Below, piece after piece: positions 11,346 through 25,329 of a DNA stretch of 64,000 nt (within the stretch, counting starts at the first letter, position 1; each line of letters opens with the position of its first letter). The notes below the pieces were generated by a model. It was not told where the DNA came from, ran no database searches, and saw only the letters and a list, made by a program, of their open reading frames with translations. Both the position numbers and the translations under genes were made by a program. This DNA is from Carnegiea gigantea (taxonomy: Eukaryota > Streptophyta > Magnoliopsida > Caryophyllales > Cactaceae), in the NCBI GenBank assembly GCA_029747015.1, contig JAKOGI010000143.1, positions 634,001 through 698,000 of the forward strand, given 5' to 3'.

Positions 11346-12274
11346 CAGTTGATATTTGCTGGTGAACTATAGTGCTACACATGTTTACTCTATTAGCTCT
11401 ACTTATCACCCATAAAATATGTCACCCCATTGGTCCTCAATTATTTGCAACAAAATGGCATGTAATTCGTTTTCAAATATTAAATTTATAAGAGAAGCTT
11501 GTCGGGTACTTATGTAGGAGCAAAAGAGTCATATATAATCAACTAAATATTCTTCTTACCGATAAATGGCATTTGCAGTGAAGACATTACTACATAGGAC
11601 TATAGGAGCAATGGAGAATATTTATGTAATTTCATGTGATATCATAATGATAATGTATTAATAAAAGAAAACTGAATTCACATAAATCATTTAATTAAGA
11701 AACTAGACAAAAAATAATCAACTTTCACGTTAGATCATAGTAGCAAATTCTTTGTTACGAGTAATTATCGAATCTGTTTAAGTGCATGTCATCACGTTAG
11801 AACATACATTGATAATAGGCCGCCATATCTACCTTTTGTCATAACATGATTACTTATTGTGCATAGCAATCCTCGTCACCTTCTATGATGATGCATTTAT
11901 GATTAAAGGTAATTTGGTTGCGGAAATTATTTCCTTTATAGATGGTAACATGGAGAAAGAAATCCCATTCATATAATAAAATTACTAGTATAAATCATAA
12001 AAGGCCATAAAAAGAGCAGGAACCACTTGGAAGTTGGAACTCAAAAAAACATTATAGAATTCCATTTAATATCCTTTAGAATTTACAAGTTTCATTTGTT
12101 GACCTAGTTAAGAGATGCACTTCATGTTTTCTCTTTTAAACCTCATGGAAGGAATTATTTTTACTTTGCAAAATGATAAGTGTCTTATCATAAAATACTT
12201 TCCAAGTGTCTTGTTTTTATTTAAAAATCATATCATCATATATTTAAATTGATAAAAATGGTACGATTGAATAG
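11346..12274. other. Intergenic, AT-rich
   Basis: No gene or recognisable element between the SINE and the LTR array. The 5 bases before the array (12270-12274) are AATAG; the matching duplication at the far end is missing because that end is truncated. Confidence 0.5.
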
Positions 12275-13195
12275 TGAAAGCACACTACAAAAGCTACTAA
12301 ATCACCCTAGAGGGGGGTAAATAGGGTGATGATCAAAATCACAATTTAATCTAAATAAAGTGCGGAAAAAAAACGTGGACAAAACACAAGCGAATTTTTT
12401 AACGAGGTTGGGCCTCAACAGGCTTAATCCCGCCTAGAGTTCCCTAACTCTAGGATTAACCCGAATTTTTATTAGTAGGGATGATTACACAACTCTAGAG
12501 TACACCTACTCTAAGTTCCGAGTCCCAAGTTGACACCTTCAACAAGGTCCGGTAGGGTTGACCCTTCAATTCTATAATCCCACCTAAAACACTACTTTGA
12601 ACAATACAATAATCAATAGCAAATCAAAGCTCCAAGAATGCCAAGAGAGTGTGTGCTTGAGTATGCCGATTCAATGCTCTTTCTTGATGCCTTGCTGCTA
12701 TAATTTTCAACCCCTTTTATAGCTCATGTCATCAAGAGGATTGGGGAAAGTAGCCGTTGCACTTTTTAAGGAAGGTAGCTAGTTCAAGGCCTTGAGTCCT
12801 GATCTTCAAGCCCTTCATATTTGCAAATTTTCCAGATTTTGCTCAACGTTCATCTTCAATGGCTAGAACCTATTTTTGGCAAGAGAATATGGCTTGAAGC
12901 CTTCTAGAACCATGATTAGTTGGCAGCATATCACTTTGAGATAATTCACATAATATTTTCCGCAACTTTTGCTCCTTGAATTTGATCTTCATCTTATTTG
13001 AGGCAACCAAAATAAGTTTGATCATGATTTTCAGTTTTAACCGTATTTGATAAAATCAAATTTTAAACAATAAACAATATTAATATCTAAAATCAAATTT
13101 AAAATAATAAGCAATATTAATATCTAAGCCTCTTTTTTATCTTTCATCAAAACAACATAACAACATCATATTAAAGGATAAAGAGAAAGCCAACA
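12275..13195 (-). repeat. LTR copy 1 (native 3' end of the array)
   Basis: 921 bp, TGAAAGCAC...GCCAACA on the plus strand. It differs from the other copies by a short insertion near its outer end (CACACTACAAAAGC instead of TGCAAAAGC). It forms the only intact outer boundary of the array. Confidence 0.85.
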
Positions 13196-14030
13196 ATCTC
13201 CCACTTTTTGATGAAAGACAAAACTAATGCATGGATTCATCAAATAACCAAATTAGCTTACCATAATCTTTCTCCCCCTTTATGTATTTCATAAAAAATG
13301 TAGCGTAAGAAGGGAAAGAAAAATTAGAGCATGTAAAAATTATGGCAAACACATATAGCTCCCCTTTAACAAATCAATTATATATAAAGATGCTCCCCCT
13401 TAATCTATGGCATTTATGTATATATAAAAAAAATGCATATAGAGGCAATACTAATATAAAGTTAATCGCACATGCCAGCATACATTAACTTAATAATCTC
13501 ATGAAAGGCACATATATGCACATAAGGGCATTAATAAAACAGTCTGATATACAAAACATTAAGCAAGCATAATAATATGTCACATGCCATGAAAACATAA
13601 AGTATGATGGTTATTAATCATGCTTACCTTCAAAGGATAATTGAGCAGATTCAAAATTTTGAAAATTAAAGTTTCCCAAGTAGGAAGTAAATCAGTCAGG
13701 CAGTGGCATGCATAGCAGGTAAAAAAACAATTGCTTGATTTAAGGGTTTGCTTTTCAACATACTTTCCCAACCAAAAAGCAAATCAACTAGAAGTTTGGA
13801 AATGAAGTTGGAAAATTTCAAGCCCTCCCCCCTTTTAGTTAATATAAAATAACAAAAATTGAGACAGAAAAAAAAAAATTCACGCGCCCAAATCAGATTG
13901 CCTTCCATTGGGTTTGAACCATTTGATTTATTTGTCTCAATGATTCATGGCCAAGGCCTTGAAAGTGAAGTTCAAGCCCTTAATTTGATCATATATTGTT
14001 TCAAAATATTTCATTGGCTCTGATACCAAT

Positions 14031-14946
14031 TGAAAGTGCAAAAGCTACTAAATCACCCTAGATGGGGGTGAATAGGGTGATGATCAAAATCGCAATTTAA
14101 TCTAAATAAAGTGCGAAAAAGAAACGTGGACAAAATACAAGCGAATTTTTTAACGAGGTTGGGCCTTAACAAGCTTAATCCCCGCCTAGAGTTTCCTAAC
14201 TCTAGGATTAACCCGAATTTTTATTAGCAGGGATAATTACACAACTCTAGAGTACACCTACTCTAAGTTCCGAGTCCAAAGTTGACACCTTCAATAAGAC
14301 TCGGTAGGGTTGACCCTTCAACTCTATAATCCCACCTAAAACACTACTTTGAATAATATAAAAATCAATAGCAAATCAAAGCTCCAAGAATGCCAAGAGA
14401 GTGTGTGCTTGAGTATGCCAATTGAGTGCTCTTTCTTGATGCCTTGCTGCTACAATTTTCAGCCCCTTTTATAGCTCATGTCATCAAGAGTATTGGGGAA
14501 AGTAACCGCTGCACTTTTTAAAGAAGGTAGCTGGTTCAAGGCCTTGAGTCCTGATCTTCAAGCCCTTGATATTTGCAAATTTCCCAGATTTTGCTCAACG
14601 TTCATCTTCAACGGCTAGAACCTGTTTTTGGCAAGAGAATATGGCTGGAAGCCTTCTCGAACCATGATTAGTTGGCAGCATATCACTTTGAGATAATTCA
14701 CATAATATTTTCATAACTTTTGCTCCTTGAATTTGATCTTCATCTTATTTGAGGCAACCAAAATAAGTTTGATCATAATTTTCAGTTTTAACCGTATTTG
14801 ATAAAATCAAATTTAAAACAATAAACAATATTAATATCTAAAATCAAATTTAAAACAATAAGCAACATTAATATCTAAGCTTCCTTTTTGTCTTTCATCA
14901 AAACAACATAATAATATCATATTAAAGGATAAAGAGAAAGTGAACA
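14031..14946 (-). repeat. LTR copy 2
   Basis: 916 bp, TGAAAGTGC...GTGAACA. Preceded on the plus strand by GGCTCTGATACCAAT (primer-binding site of the next minus-strand spacer) and followed by the purine-tract complement ATCTTCCCCTTTTTG. Confidence 0.87.
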
Positions 14947-15776
14947 ATCTTCCCCTTTTTGATGAAAGACAAAACTAATGCATGGATTCATCAAATAACC
15001 AAATTAGCTTATCATAATCTTTCTCCCCCTTTTTGTATTTCATCAAAAATGTAGCGTAAGAAGGGAATGAAAAATTAGAGCATGTAACAATTATGGCAAA
15101 CACATATAGCTGCCCCTTAACAAATCAATTATATATAAAGATGCTCCCCCTTAATCTATGGCATTTATGTATATATAAAAAAATGCAAATAGAGGCAATA
15201 CTAATATAAAATTAATCGCATATGCCAGCATACATTAACTTAATAATCTCATAAAAGGCACATATATGCACATAAGGGCATTAATAAAACAGTCTGATGT
15301 TTAAAACATTAAGTAAGCATAATAATATGTCACATGCCATGAAAACATAAAGTATGATGGTTATTAATCATACCTACCATCAAAGGATAATTGAGCAGAT
15401 TCAAAATTTTGAAAATTAAAGTTTCTCAAGTATGAAGTAAATCAGTTAGGCAGTGGCACGCATAATAGATAAAAAATAATTGCTTGATTTAAGGGTTTGC
15501 TTTTCAACATATTTCCCAACCAAATAGCAAATCAGTTAGAAGTTTGGAAATGAAGTTGGAAAATATCAAGCCCTCCCCTTTTTGGTTAATATAAAATAAC
15601 AAAAATTGAGGCAGAAAAAAAAAATTCACGCACCCAAATCAGATTGCCTTCCATTGGGTTTGAACCATTTGATTTATTTGTCTCAATGATTCATGGCCAA
15701 CGCCTTGAAAGTGAAGTTCAAGCCCTTAATTTGATCATATATTGTGTCAAAATGTTTCATTGGCTCTAATACCAAT

Positions 15777-16693
15777 TGAAAGTGCAAAAGCTGCTAAATC
15801 ACCCTAGAGCGGGGTGAATAGGGTGATGATTAAAATCGCAATTTAATCTAAATAAAGTGCAGAAAAGAAACGTGGACAAAACACAAGTGAATTTTTTAAC
15901 GAGGTTGGGCCTCAACAGGCTTAATCCCCGCCCAGAGTTCCCTAACTGTAGGATTAACCCAAATTTTTATTAGTAGGGATGATTACACAACTCTAGAGTA
16001 CACCTACTCTAAGTTCCGAGTCGCAAATTAACACTTTCAACAAGGCTCGGTAAGGTTGACCCTTCAGCTCTATAATCCCACCTAAAACACTACTTTGAAC
16101 AATACAAAAATCAATAGCAAATCAAAGCTCCAAGAATGCCAAGAGAGTGTGTGCTTGAGTATGCCAATTGAGTGCTCTTTCTTGATGCCTTGCTGCTACA
16201 AGTTTCAGCCCCTTTTAAAGCTCATGTCATCAAGAGTATTGGAGAAAGTAGCCGTTGCACTTTTTAAGGAAGGTAGCTAGTTCAAGGCCTTGAGTCCTGA
16301 TCTTCAAGCCCTTGATATTTGCAAATTTCCCAGATTTTGCTCAACGTTCATCTTCAACGGCTAGAACCTATTTTTGGCAAGAGAATATGGCTGGAAGCCT
16401 TCTCGAACCATGATTAGTTGGCAGCATATCACTTTGAGATAATTCACATAATATTTTCCATAACTTTTGCTCCTTGAATTTGATCTTCATCTTATTTGAG
16501 GCAACCAAAATAAGTTTGATCATGATTTTCAGTTTTAACCGTATTTGATAAAATCAAATTTAAAATAATAAACAATATTAATATCTAAAATCAAATTTAA
16601 AACAATAAGCAATATTAATATCTAAGCTTCCTTTTTGTCTTTCATCAAAATAACATAACAATATCATATTAAAGGATAAAGAGAAAGTCAACA
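15777..16693 (-). repeat. LTR copy 3
   Basis: 917 bp, TGAAAGTGC...GTCAACA. Its adjoining primer-binding site has one substitution (GGCTCTAATACC). Confidence 0.87.
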
Positions 16694-17528
16694 ATCTTCC
16701 CCTTTTTGATGAAAGACAAAACTAATGCATAGATTCATCAAATAACAAAATTAGCTTACCATAATCTTTCTCCCCCTTTTTGTATTTCATCAAAAATGTA
16801 GCGTAAGAAGGGAAAGAAAAATTAGAGCATGTAAAAAGTATGGGAAACACGTATAGCTTCCCCTTAACAAATCAATTACATATAAAGATGCTCCCCCTTA
16901 ATCTATGGCATTTATGTATATATAAAAAAAATGCATATAGAGGCAATACAAATATAAAGTTAATCGCATATGCCAGCATACATTAACTTAATAATCTCAT
17001 GAAAGGCACATATATGCACATAAGGGCATTAATAAAACAGTCTGATGTTCAAAACATTAAGCAAGCATAATAATATGTCACATGCCATGAAAACATAAAG
17101 TACGATGGTTATTAATCATGCTTACATTCAAAGGATAATTGAGCAGATTCAAAATTTTGAAAATTAAAGTTTCTCAAGTAGGAAGTAAATCAGTTAGGCA
17201 GTGGCACGCATAGTAGGTAAAAAAACAATTGCTTGATTTAAGGGTTTGCTTTTCAACATACTTTCCCAACCAAAAAGCAAATCAGTTAGAAGTTTGGAAA
17301 TGAAGTTGGAAAATATCAAGCCCTTCCCCTTTTTGGTTAATATAAAATAACAAAAATTGAGGCAGAAAAAAAAAAATTCACGCGCGCGAATCAGATTGCC
17401 TTCCATTGGGTTTGAACCATTTGATTTATTTGTCTCAATGATTCTTGGCCAAGGCCTTGAAAGTGAAGTTCAAGCCCTTAATTTGATCACATATTGTTTC
17501 AAAATGTTTCATTGGCTCTGATACTAAT

Positions 17529-18445
17529 TGAAAGTGCAAAAGCTACTAAATCACCCTAAAGGGGGGTGAATAGGGTGATAATCAAAATCGCAATTTAATC
17601 TAAATAAAGTGCGGAAAAGAAACGTGGACAAAATGCAAGCGAATTTTTTAACGAGGTTAGGCCTCAACAGGCTTAATCCCCGCCTAGAGTTCCCTAACTT
17701 TAGGATTAACCCGAATTTTTATTAGCAGAGATGATTATACAACTCTAGAGTACACCTACTCTAAGTTCCGAGTTCCAAGTTGACACCTTCAACAAGGCTC
17801 GGTAGGGTTGACCCTTCAGCTCTATAATCCCACCTAAAACACTACTTTGAACAATACAAAAATCAATAGCAAATCAAAGATCCAAGAATGCCAAGAGAGT
17901 GTGTGCTTGAGTATGCCAATTGAGTGCTCTTTCTTGATGCCTTGCTGCTACAATTTTCAGCCCCTTTTATAGCTCATGTCATCAAGAGTATTGGGGAAAG
18001 TAGCCGCTGCACTTTTTAAATAAGGTAGTTAGTTCAAGGCCTTGAGTCCTGATCTTCAAGCCCTTGATATTTGCAAATTTCCCAGATTTTGCTCAACGTT
18101 CATCTTCAACGGCTAGAACATGTTTTTGGCAAGAGAATATGGCTAGAAGCCTTCTCGAACCATGATTAGTTGGCAGCATATCACTTTGAGATAATTCACA
18201 TAATATTTTTCGTAACTTTTGCTCCTTGAATTTGATCTTCATCTTATTTGAGGCAACCAAAATAAGCTTGGTCATGATTTTCACTTTTGATCGTATTTCA
18301 TAAAATCAAATTTAAAACAATAAACAATATTAATATCTAAAATCAAATTTAAAACAATAAGCAATATTAATATCTAAGCTTCCTTTTTGTCTTTCATCAA
18401 AATAACATAACAATATCATATTAAAGGATAAAGAGAAAGTCAACA
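17529..18445 (-). repeat. LTR copy 4
   Basis: 917 bp, TGAAAGTGC...GTCAACA. The adjoining primer-binding site reads GGCTCTGATACTAAT, one substitution in the tRNA-matching core. Confidence 0.87.
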
Positions 18446-19278
18446 ATCTCCCCCTTTTTGATGGAAGACAAAACTAATGCATGGATTCATCAAATAACCA
18501 AATTAGCTTACCATAATCTTTCTCCCCCTTTTTTTATTTCATCAAAAATGTAGCGTAAGAAGGGAAAGAAAAATTAGAGCATGTAAAAATTATGGCAAAC
18601 ACGTATAACTCCCCCTTAACAAATCAATTATATATAAAGATGCTCCCCCTTAATCTATGGCATTTATGTATATATAAAAAAATGCATATAGAGGCAATAC
18701 TAATATAAAGTTAATCGCATATGCCAACATACATTAACTTAATAATCTCATGAAAGGCACATATATGCACATAAGGGCATTAATAAAACAGTCTGATGTT
18801 CAAAACATTAAGCAAGTATACTAATATGTCACATGCCATGTAAACATAAAGTATGATGGTTATTAATCATGCTTACCTTCAAAGGATAATTGAGCAGATT
18901 CAAAATTTTGAAAATTAAAGTTTCTCAAGTAGAAAGTAAATCAGTTAGGCAGTGGCACGCATAGTAGGTAGAAAAACAATTGCTTGATTTAAGGGTTTGC
19001 TTTTCAACATACTTTCCCAACCAAAAAGCAAATCAGTTAGAAGTTTGGAAATGAAGTTGGAAAATATCAAGCCCTCCCCCTTTTTAGTTAATATAAAATA
19101 ACAGAAATTGGGGTAGAAAAAAAAAATTCACGCGCCCAAATCAGATTGCCTTCCATTGGGTTTGAACCATTTGATTTATTTGTCTCAATGATTCATGGCC
19201 AAGGCCTTGAAAGTGAAGTTCAAGCCCTTAATTTGATCATATATTGTTTCAAAATGTTTCATTGGCTCTGATACCAAT

Positions 19279-20196
19279 TGAAAGTGCAAAAGCTACTAAA
19301 TCACCCTAAAGGGGGGGTGAATAGGGTGATAATCAAAATCACAATTTAATCTAAATAAAGTGCGGAAAAGAAACGTGGACAAAATACAAGCGAATTTTTT
19401 AACGAGGTTAGGTCTCAACAGGCTTAATCCCTGCCTAGAGTTCCCTAACTCTAGGATTAACCCGAATTTTTATTAGCAGAGATGATTATACAACTCTAGA
19501 GTACACCTACTCTAAGTTCCGAGTTCCAAGTTGACACCTTCAACAAGGCTCGGTAGGGTTGACCCTTCAGCTCTATAATCCCACCTAAAACACTACTTTG
19601 AACAATACAAAAATCAATAGCAAATCAAAGATCCAAGAATGCCAAGAGAGTGTGTGCTTGAGTATGCCAATTGAATGCTCTTTCTTGATGCCTTGTTGCT
19701 ACAATTTTCAGCCCCTTTTATAGCTCATGTCATCAAGGGTATTGGGGAAAGTAGCCGCTGCACTTTTTAAGGAAGGTAGCTAGTTCAAGGCCTTGAGTCC
19801 TGATCTTCAAGCCCTTGATATTTGCAAATTTCCCAGATTTTGCTCAATGTTCATCATCAACGGCTAGAACCTGTTTTTGGCAAGAGAATATGGCTGGAAG
19901 CCTTCTCGAACCATGATTAGTTGGCAGCATATCACTTTGAGATAATTCACATAATATTTTCCGTAACTTTTGCTCCTTGAATTTGATCTTCATCTTATTT
20001 GAGGCAACCAAAATAAGCTTGGTCATGATTTTCACTTTTAATCGTATTTCATAAAATCAAATTTAAAACAATAAACAATATTAATATCTAAAATCAAATT
20101 TAAAACAATAAGCAATATTAATATCTAAGCTTCTTTTTTGTCTTTCATCAAAGCAACATAACAATATCATATTAAAGGATAAAGAGAAAGTCAACA
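19279..20196 (-). repeat. LTR copy 5
   Basis: 918 bp, TGAAAGTGC...GTCAACA. Shares private variants with copy 4 (for example AAAGGGGGG near the start and TTCACTTTT in place of TTCAGTTTT), which suggests recent common descent of units 4 and 5. Confidence 0.87.
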
Positions 20197-21030
20197 ATCT
20201 CTCCCTTTTTGATGAAAGACAAAACTAATGCATGGATTCATCAAATAACCAAATTAGCTTACCATAATCTTTCTCCCCCTTTTTTTATTTCATCAAAATG
20301 TAGCGTAAGAAGGGAAAGAAAAATTAGAGCATGTAAAACTTATGGCAAACACATATAGCTTCCCCTTAACAAATCAATTATATATAAAGATGCTCCCCCT
20401 TAATCTATGGCATTTATGTATATATAAAAAAAATGCATATAGAGGCAATACTAATATAAAGTTAATCGCATATGCCAGCATGCATTAACTTAATAATCTC
20501 ATGAAAGGCACATATATGCACATAAGGGCATTAATGAAACAGTCTGATGTTCAAAATATTAAACAAGCATAATAATATGTCACATGCCATGAAAACATAA
20601 AGTATGATGGTTATTAATCATGCTTACCTTCAAAGGATAATTGAGCGGATTCAAAATTTTGAAAATTAAAGTTTCTCAAGTAGGAAGTAAATCAGTCAGG
20701 CAGTGGCACGCATAGTAGGTAAAAAAACAATTGCTTGATTTAAGGGTTTGCTTTTCAACATACTTTCCTAACCAAAAAGCAAATCAGCTAGAAGTTTGGA
20801 AATGAAGTTGGAAAATTTCAAGCCCTCCCCCTTTTTAGTTAATATAAAATAACAAAAATTGAGACAGAAAAAAAAAAATTCACGCACCCAAATCAGATTG
20901 CCTTCCATTGGGTTTGAACCATTTGATTTATTTGACTCAATGATTCATGGCCAAGGCCTTGAAAGTGAAGTTCAAGCCCTTAATTTGATCATATATTGTT
21001 TCAAAATATTTCATTGGCTCTGATACCAAT

Positions 21031-21826
21031 TGAAAGTGCAAAAGCTACTAAATCACCTTAGAGGGAGGGTGAATAGGGTGATGATCAAAATCGCAATTTA
21101 ATCTAAATAAAGTGCGGAAAAGAACCGTGGACAAAATACAAGCGAATGTTTTAACGAGGTTGGGTCTCAACAGGCTTAATCCCCGCCTAGAGTTTCTTAA
21201 CTCTAGGATTAACCCGAATTTTTATTAGCAGGGATGATTACACAACTCTAGAGTACACCTACTCTAAGTTTCGAGTCCCGTGTGTGCTTGAGTTTGCCAA
21301 TTGAGTGCTCTTTCTTGATGCCTTGCTGCTACAATTTTCAGCCCCTTTTATAACTCATGTCATCAAGAGTATTGGGGAAAGTAGCCGCTGTACTTTTTAA
21401 GGAAGGTAGCTAGTTCAAGGCCTTGAGTCCTGATCTTCAATCCCTTGATATTTGCAAATTTCCCAGATTTTGCTCAACGTTCATCTTTAACGGTTAGAAC
21501 CTGTTTTTGGCAAGAGAATATGGCTGGAAGCCTTCTCCAACCATGATTAGTTGGCAGCATATCACTTTGAGATAATTCACATAATATTTTCTATAACTTT
21601 TGCTCCTTGAATTTGATCTTCATCTTATTTGAGGCAACCAAAATAAGTTTGATCATGATTTTCAGTTTTAACCGTATTTGATAAAATCAAATTTAAAACA
21701 ATAAACAATATTAATATCTAAAATCAAATTTAAAACAATAAACAATATTAATATCTAAGCTTCCTTTTTGTCTTTCATCAAAACAACATAACAATATCAT
21801 ATTAAAGGATAAAGAGAAAGTCAACA
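21031..21826 (-). repeat. LTR copy 6 with an internal ~120-bp deletion
   Basis: 796 bp. The deletion joins GAGTCCC to GTGTGTGCTTG at about 21279 and removes the segment that in other copies holds AAGTTGACACCTTCAAC...AAGAGAGT. Ends are intact. Confidence 0.87.
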
Positions 21827-22662
21827 ATCTCCCCCTTTTTGATGAAAGAAAAAACTAATGCATGGATTCATCAAATAACCAAATTAGCTTACCATAATCT
21901 TTCTCCCCTTTTTTTTATTTCATCAAAAATGTAGCGTAAGAAGGGAAAGAAAAATTAGAGCATGTAAAAATTATGGCAAACACATATAGCTCCCCCTTAA
22001 CAAATCAATTATATATAAAGATGCTCCCCCTTAATCTATGGCATTTATGTATATATATAAAAAAAATGCATATAGAGGCAATACTAATATAAAGTTAATC
22101 GCATATGCCAGCATACATTAACTTAATAATCTCATGAAAGGCACATATATGCACATAAGGGCATTAATAAAACAGTCTGATGTTCAAAACATTAAGCAAG
22201 CATAATAATATGTCACATGCCATGAAAACATAAAGTATGATGGTTATTAATCATGCTTACCTTCAAAGGATAATTGAGCCGATTCAAAATTTTGAAAATT
22301 AAAGTTTCTTAAGTAGGAAGTAAATCAGTCAGGCAGTGGCATGCATACTAGGTAAAAAAAACAATTGCTTGATTTAAGGGTTTGCTTTTCAACATACTTT
22401 CCCAACCAAAAAGCAAATCAGTTAGAAGTTTGGAAATGAAGTTGGAAAATATCAAGCCCTCCCCCTTTTTCGTTAATATAAAATAACAAAAATTGAGACA
22501 GAAAAAAAAAAAATTCATGCGCCCTCAGATTGCCTTCCATTGGGTTTGAACCATTTGATTTATTTGTCTCAATGATTCATGGCCAAGGCCTTGAAAGTGA
22601 AGTTCAAGCCCTTAATTTGATCATATATTGTTTCAAAATTTTTCATTGGCTCTGATACCAAT

Positions 22663-23577
22663 TGAAAGTGCAAAAGCTACTAAATCACCCTAGAGGGGGG
22701 TGAATAGGGTGATGATCAAAATCGCAATTTAATCTAAATAAAATACGGAAAAGAAGTGTGGACAAAATACAAGCGAATTTTTTAACGAGGTTGGGCCTCA
22801 ACAGGCTTAATCCCTGCCTAGAGTTCCCTAACTCTAGGATTAACCCAAATTTTTATTAGCAGGGATGATTACACAACTCTAGAGTATACCTACTCTAAGT
22901 TCCGAGTCCCAAGTTAACACCTTCAACAAGGTTCGGTAGGATTGACCTTTCAACTCTATAATCGCACCTAAAACACTACTTTGAACAATACAAAAATCAA
23001 TAGCAAATCAAAGCTCCAAGAATGTCAAGAGAGTGTGCCTGAGTATGCCAATTGAGTGCTCTTTCTTGATGCCTTGCTGCTACAATTTTCAGCCCCTTTT
23101 ATAGCTCATGTCATCAAGAGTATTGGGAAAAGTAGCCGTTGTACTTTTTAAGGAAGGTAGCTAGTTCAAGGCCTTGAGTCCTGATCTTCAAGCCCTTGAT
23201 ATTTGCAAATTTCCCATGTTTTGCTCAACGTTCATCTTCAACGGCTAGAACCTGTTTTTGGTAAGAGAATATGGCTGGAAGCCTTCTCGAACCATGATTA
23301 GTTGGCAGCATATCACTTTGAGATAATTCACATAATATTTTCCATAACTTTTACTCCTTGAATTTGATCTTCATCTTATTTGAGGCAACCAAAATAAGTT
23401 TGATCATGATTTTCAGTTTTAACCGTATTTGATAAAATCAAATTTAAAACAATAAACAATATTAATATCTAAAATCAAATTTAAAACAATAAACAATATT
23501 AATATCTAAGCTTCCTTTTTGTCTTTCATCAAAACAACATAACAATATCATATTAAAGGATAAAGAGAAAGTCAACA
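22663..23577 (-). repeat. LTR copy 7
   Basis: 915 bp, TGAAAGTGC...GTCAACA, with an intact neighbouring primer-binding site and purine tract. Confidence 0.87.
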
Positions 23578-24413
23578 ATCTCCCCCTTTTTGATAAAAGA
23601 CAAAACTAATGCATGGATTCATCAAATAACCAAATTAGCTTACCATAATCTTTCTCCCCCTTTTTGTATTTCATCAAAAATGTAGCGTAAGATTGGAAAG
23701 AAAAATTAGAGCATGTAAAAATTATGGCAAACACATATAGCTCCTCCTTAACAAATCAATTATATATAAAGATGCTCCCCCTTAATCTATGGCATTTATG
23801 TATATATAAAAAAAATGCATATAGAGGCAATACTAATATAAAGTTAATCGCATATGCCAACATACATTAACTTAATAATCTCATGAAAGGCACATATATG
23901 CACATAAGGACATTAATAAAACAGTCTGATGTTCAAAACATTAAGCAAGTATAATAATATGTCACATACCGTGAAAACATAAAGTATGATGGTTATTAAT
24001 CATGCTTACCTTCAAAGGATAATTGAGCAGATTCAAAATTTTGAAAATTAAAGTTTCTCAAGTATGAAGTAAATCAGTTAGGCAGTGGCACGCATAGTAG
24101 ATAAAAAAACAATTGCTTGATTTAAGGGTTTGCTTTTCAACATACTTTCCCAACCAAAAAGCAAATCAGTTAGAAGTTTGGAAATGAAGTTGGAAAATAT
24201 CAAGCCTTCCCCCTTTTTGGTTAATATAAAATAACAAAAATTGAGGCCCAAAAAAAAAAAATTCACGTGCCCAAATCAGATTGTCTTTCATTGGGTTTGA
24301 GCCATTTGATATATTTGTCTCAATGATTCATGGCCAAGGCCTTGAAAGTGAAGTTCAAGCCCTCAATTTGGTCATGTATTGTTTCAAAATGTTTCATTGG
24401 CTCTGATACCAAT

Positions 24414-25329
24414 TGAAAGTGCAAAAGCTACTAAATCTCCCTAGAGGGGGTGAATAGGATGATGATTAAAATCGCAATTTAATTTAAATAAAGTGCGGAA
24501 AAGAAACGTGGACAAAACACAAGTGAATTTTTTAACGAGGTTGGGCCTCAACAGGCTTAATCTCCGCATAGAGTTCCCTAACTTTAGGATTAACCCGAAT
24601 TTTTATTAGCAGGAATGATTACACAACTCTAGAGTACACCTACTCTAAGTTCTGAGTCCCAAGTTGACACCTTCAATAAGGCTCGGTAGGGTTGACTCTT
24701 CAACTCTATAATCCCACCTAAAACACTACTTTGAATAATACAAAAATTAATAGCAAATCAAAGCTCCAAGAATGCCAAGAGAGTGTGTGCTTGAGTATGC
24801 CAGTTGAGTGCTCTTTCTTGATGCCTTGCTGCTACAATTTTCAGCCCCTTTTATAGCTCATGTCATCAAGAGTATTGGGGAAAGTAGCCGTTGCACTTTT
24901 TAAGGAAGGTAGCTAGTTCAAGGCCTTGAGTCCTGATCTTCAAGCCCTTCATATTTGCAAATTTCCCAGATTTTGCTTAACGTTCATCTTCAACGGCTAG
25001 AACCTATTTTTGGCAAGAGAACATGGCTGGAAGCCTTCTAGAACCATGATTAGTTGGCAGCATATCACTTTGAGATAATTCACATACTATTTTCCATAAC
25101 TTTTGCTCCTTGAATTTGATCTTCATCTTATTTGAGGCAACCAAAATAAGTTTGATCATGATTTTCAGTTTTAACCGTATTTGATAAAATCAAATTTAAA
25201 ACAATAAACAATATTAATATCTAAAATCAAATTTAAAACAATAAGCAATATTAATATCTAAGCTTCTTTTTTGTCTTTCATCAAAGCAACATAACAATAT
25301 CATATTAAAGGATAAAGAGAAAGTCAACA
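24414..25329 (-). repeat. LTR copy 8 (next to the truncated end of the array)
   Basis: 916 bp. It is followed by only 75 bp of spacer (purine tract and flank) before similarity stops at about 25404, where the usual CTTTCTCCCCC is replaced by unrelated sequence. Confidence 0.87.

Noticed and set aside
13696..13908. Recurrent minus-strand frame (MEGNLI...) in the spacers, also at 17194-17406 and 24078-24266
   Set aside because: It recurs only because the array unit repeats. It starts near the primer-binding site but has no gag, zinc-knuckle or other retroelement domain, and frame and length vary between copies.
18093..18284. Frame in LTR copies 4 and 5 (MKIMTKLILVASNKMK...)
   Set aside because: Lies inside the LTR, is broken in most copies, and shows no domain; a by-product of LTR sequence.
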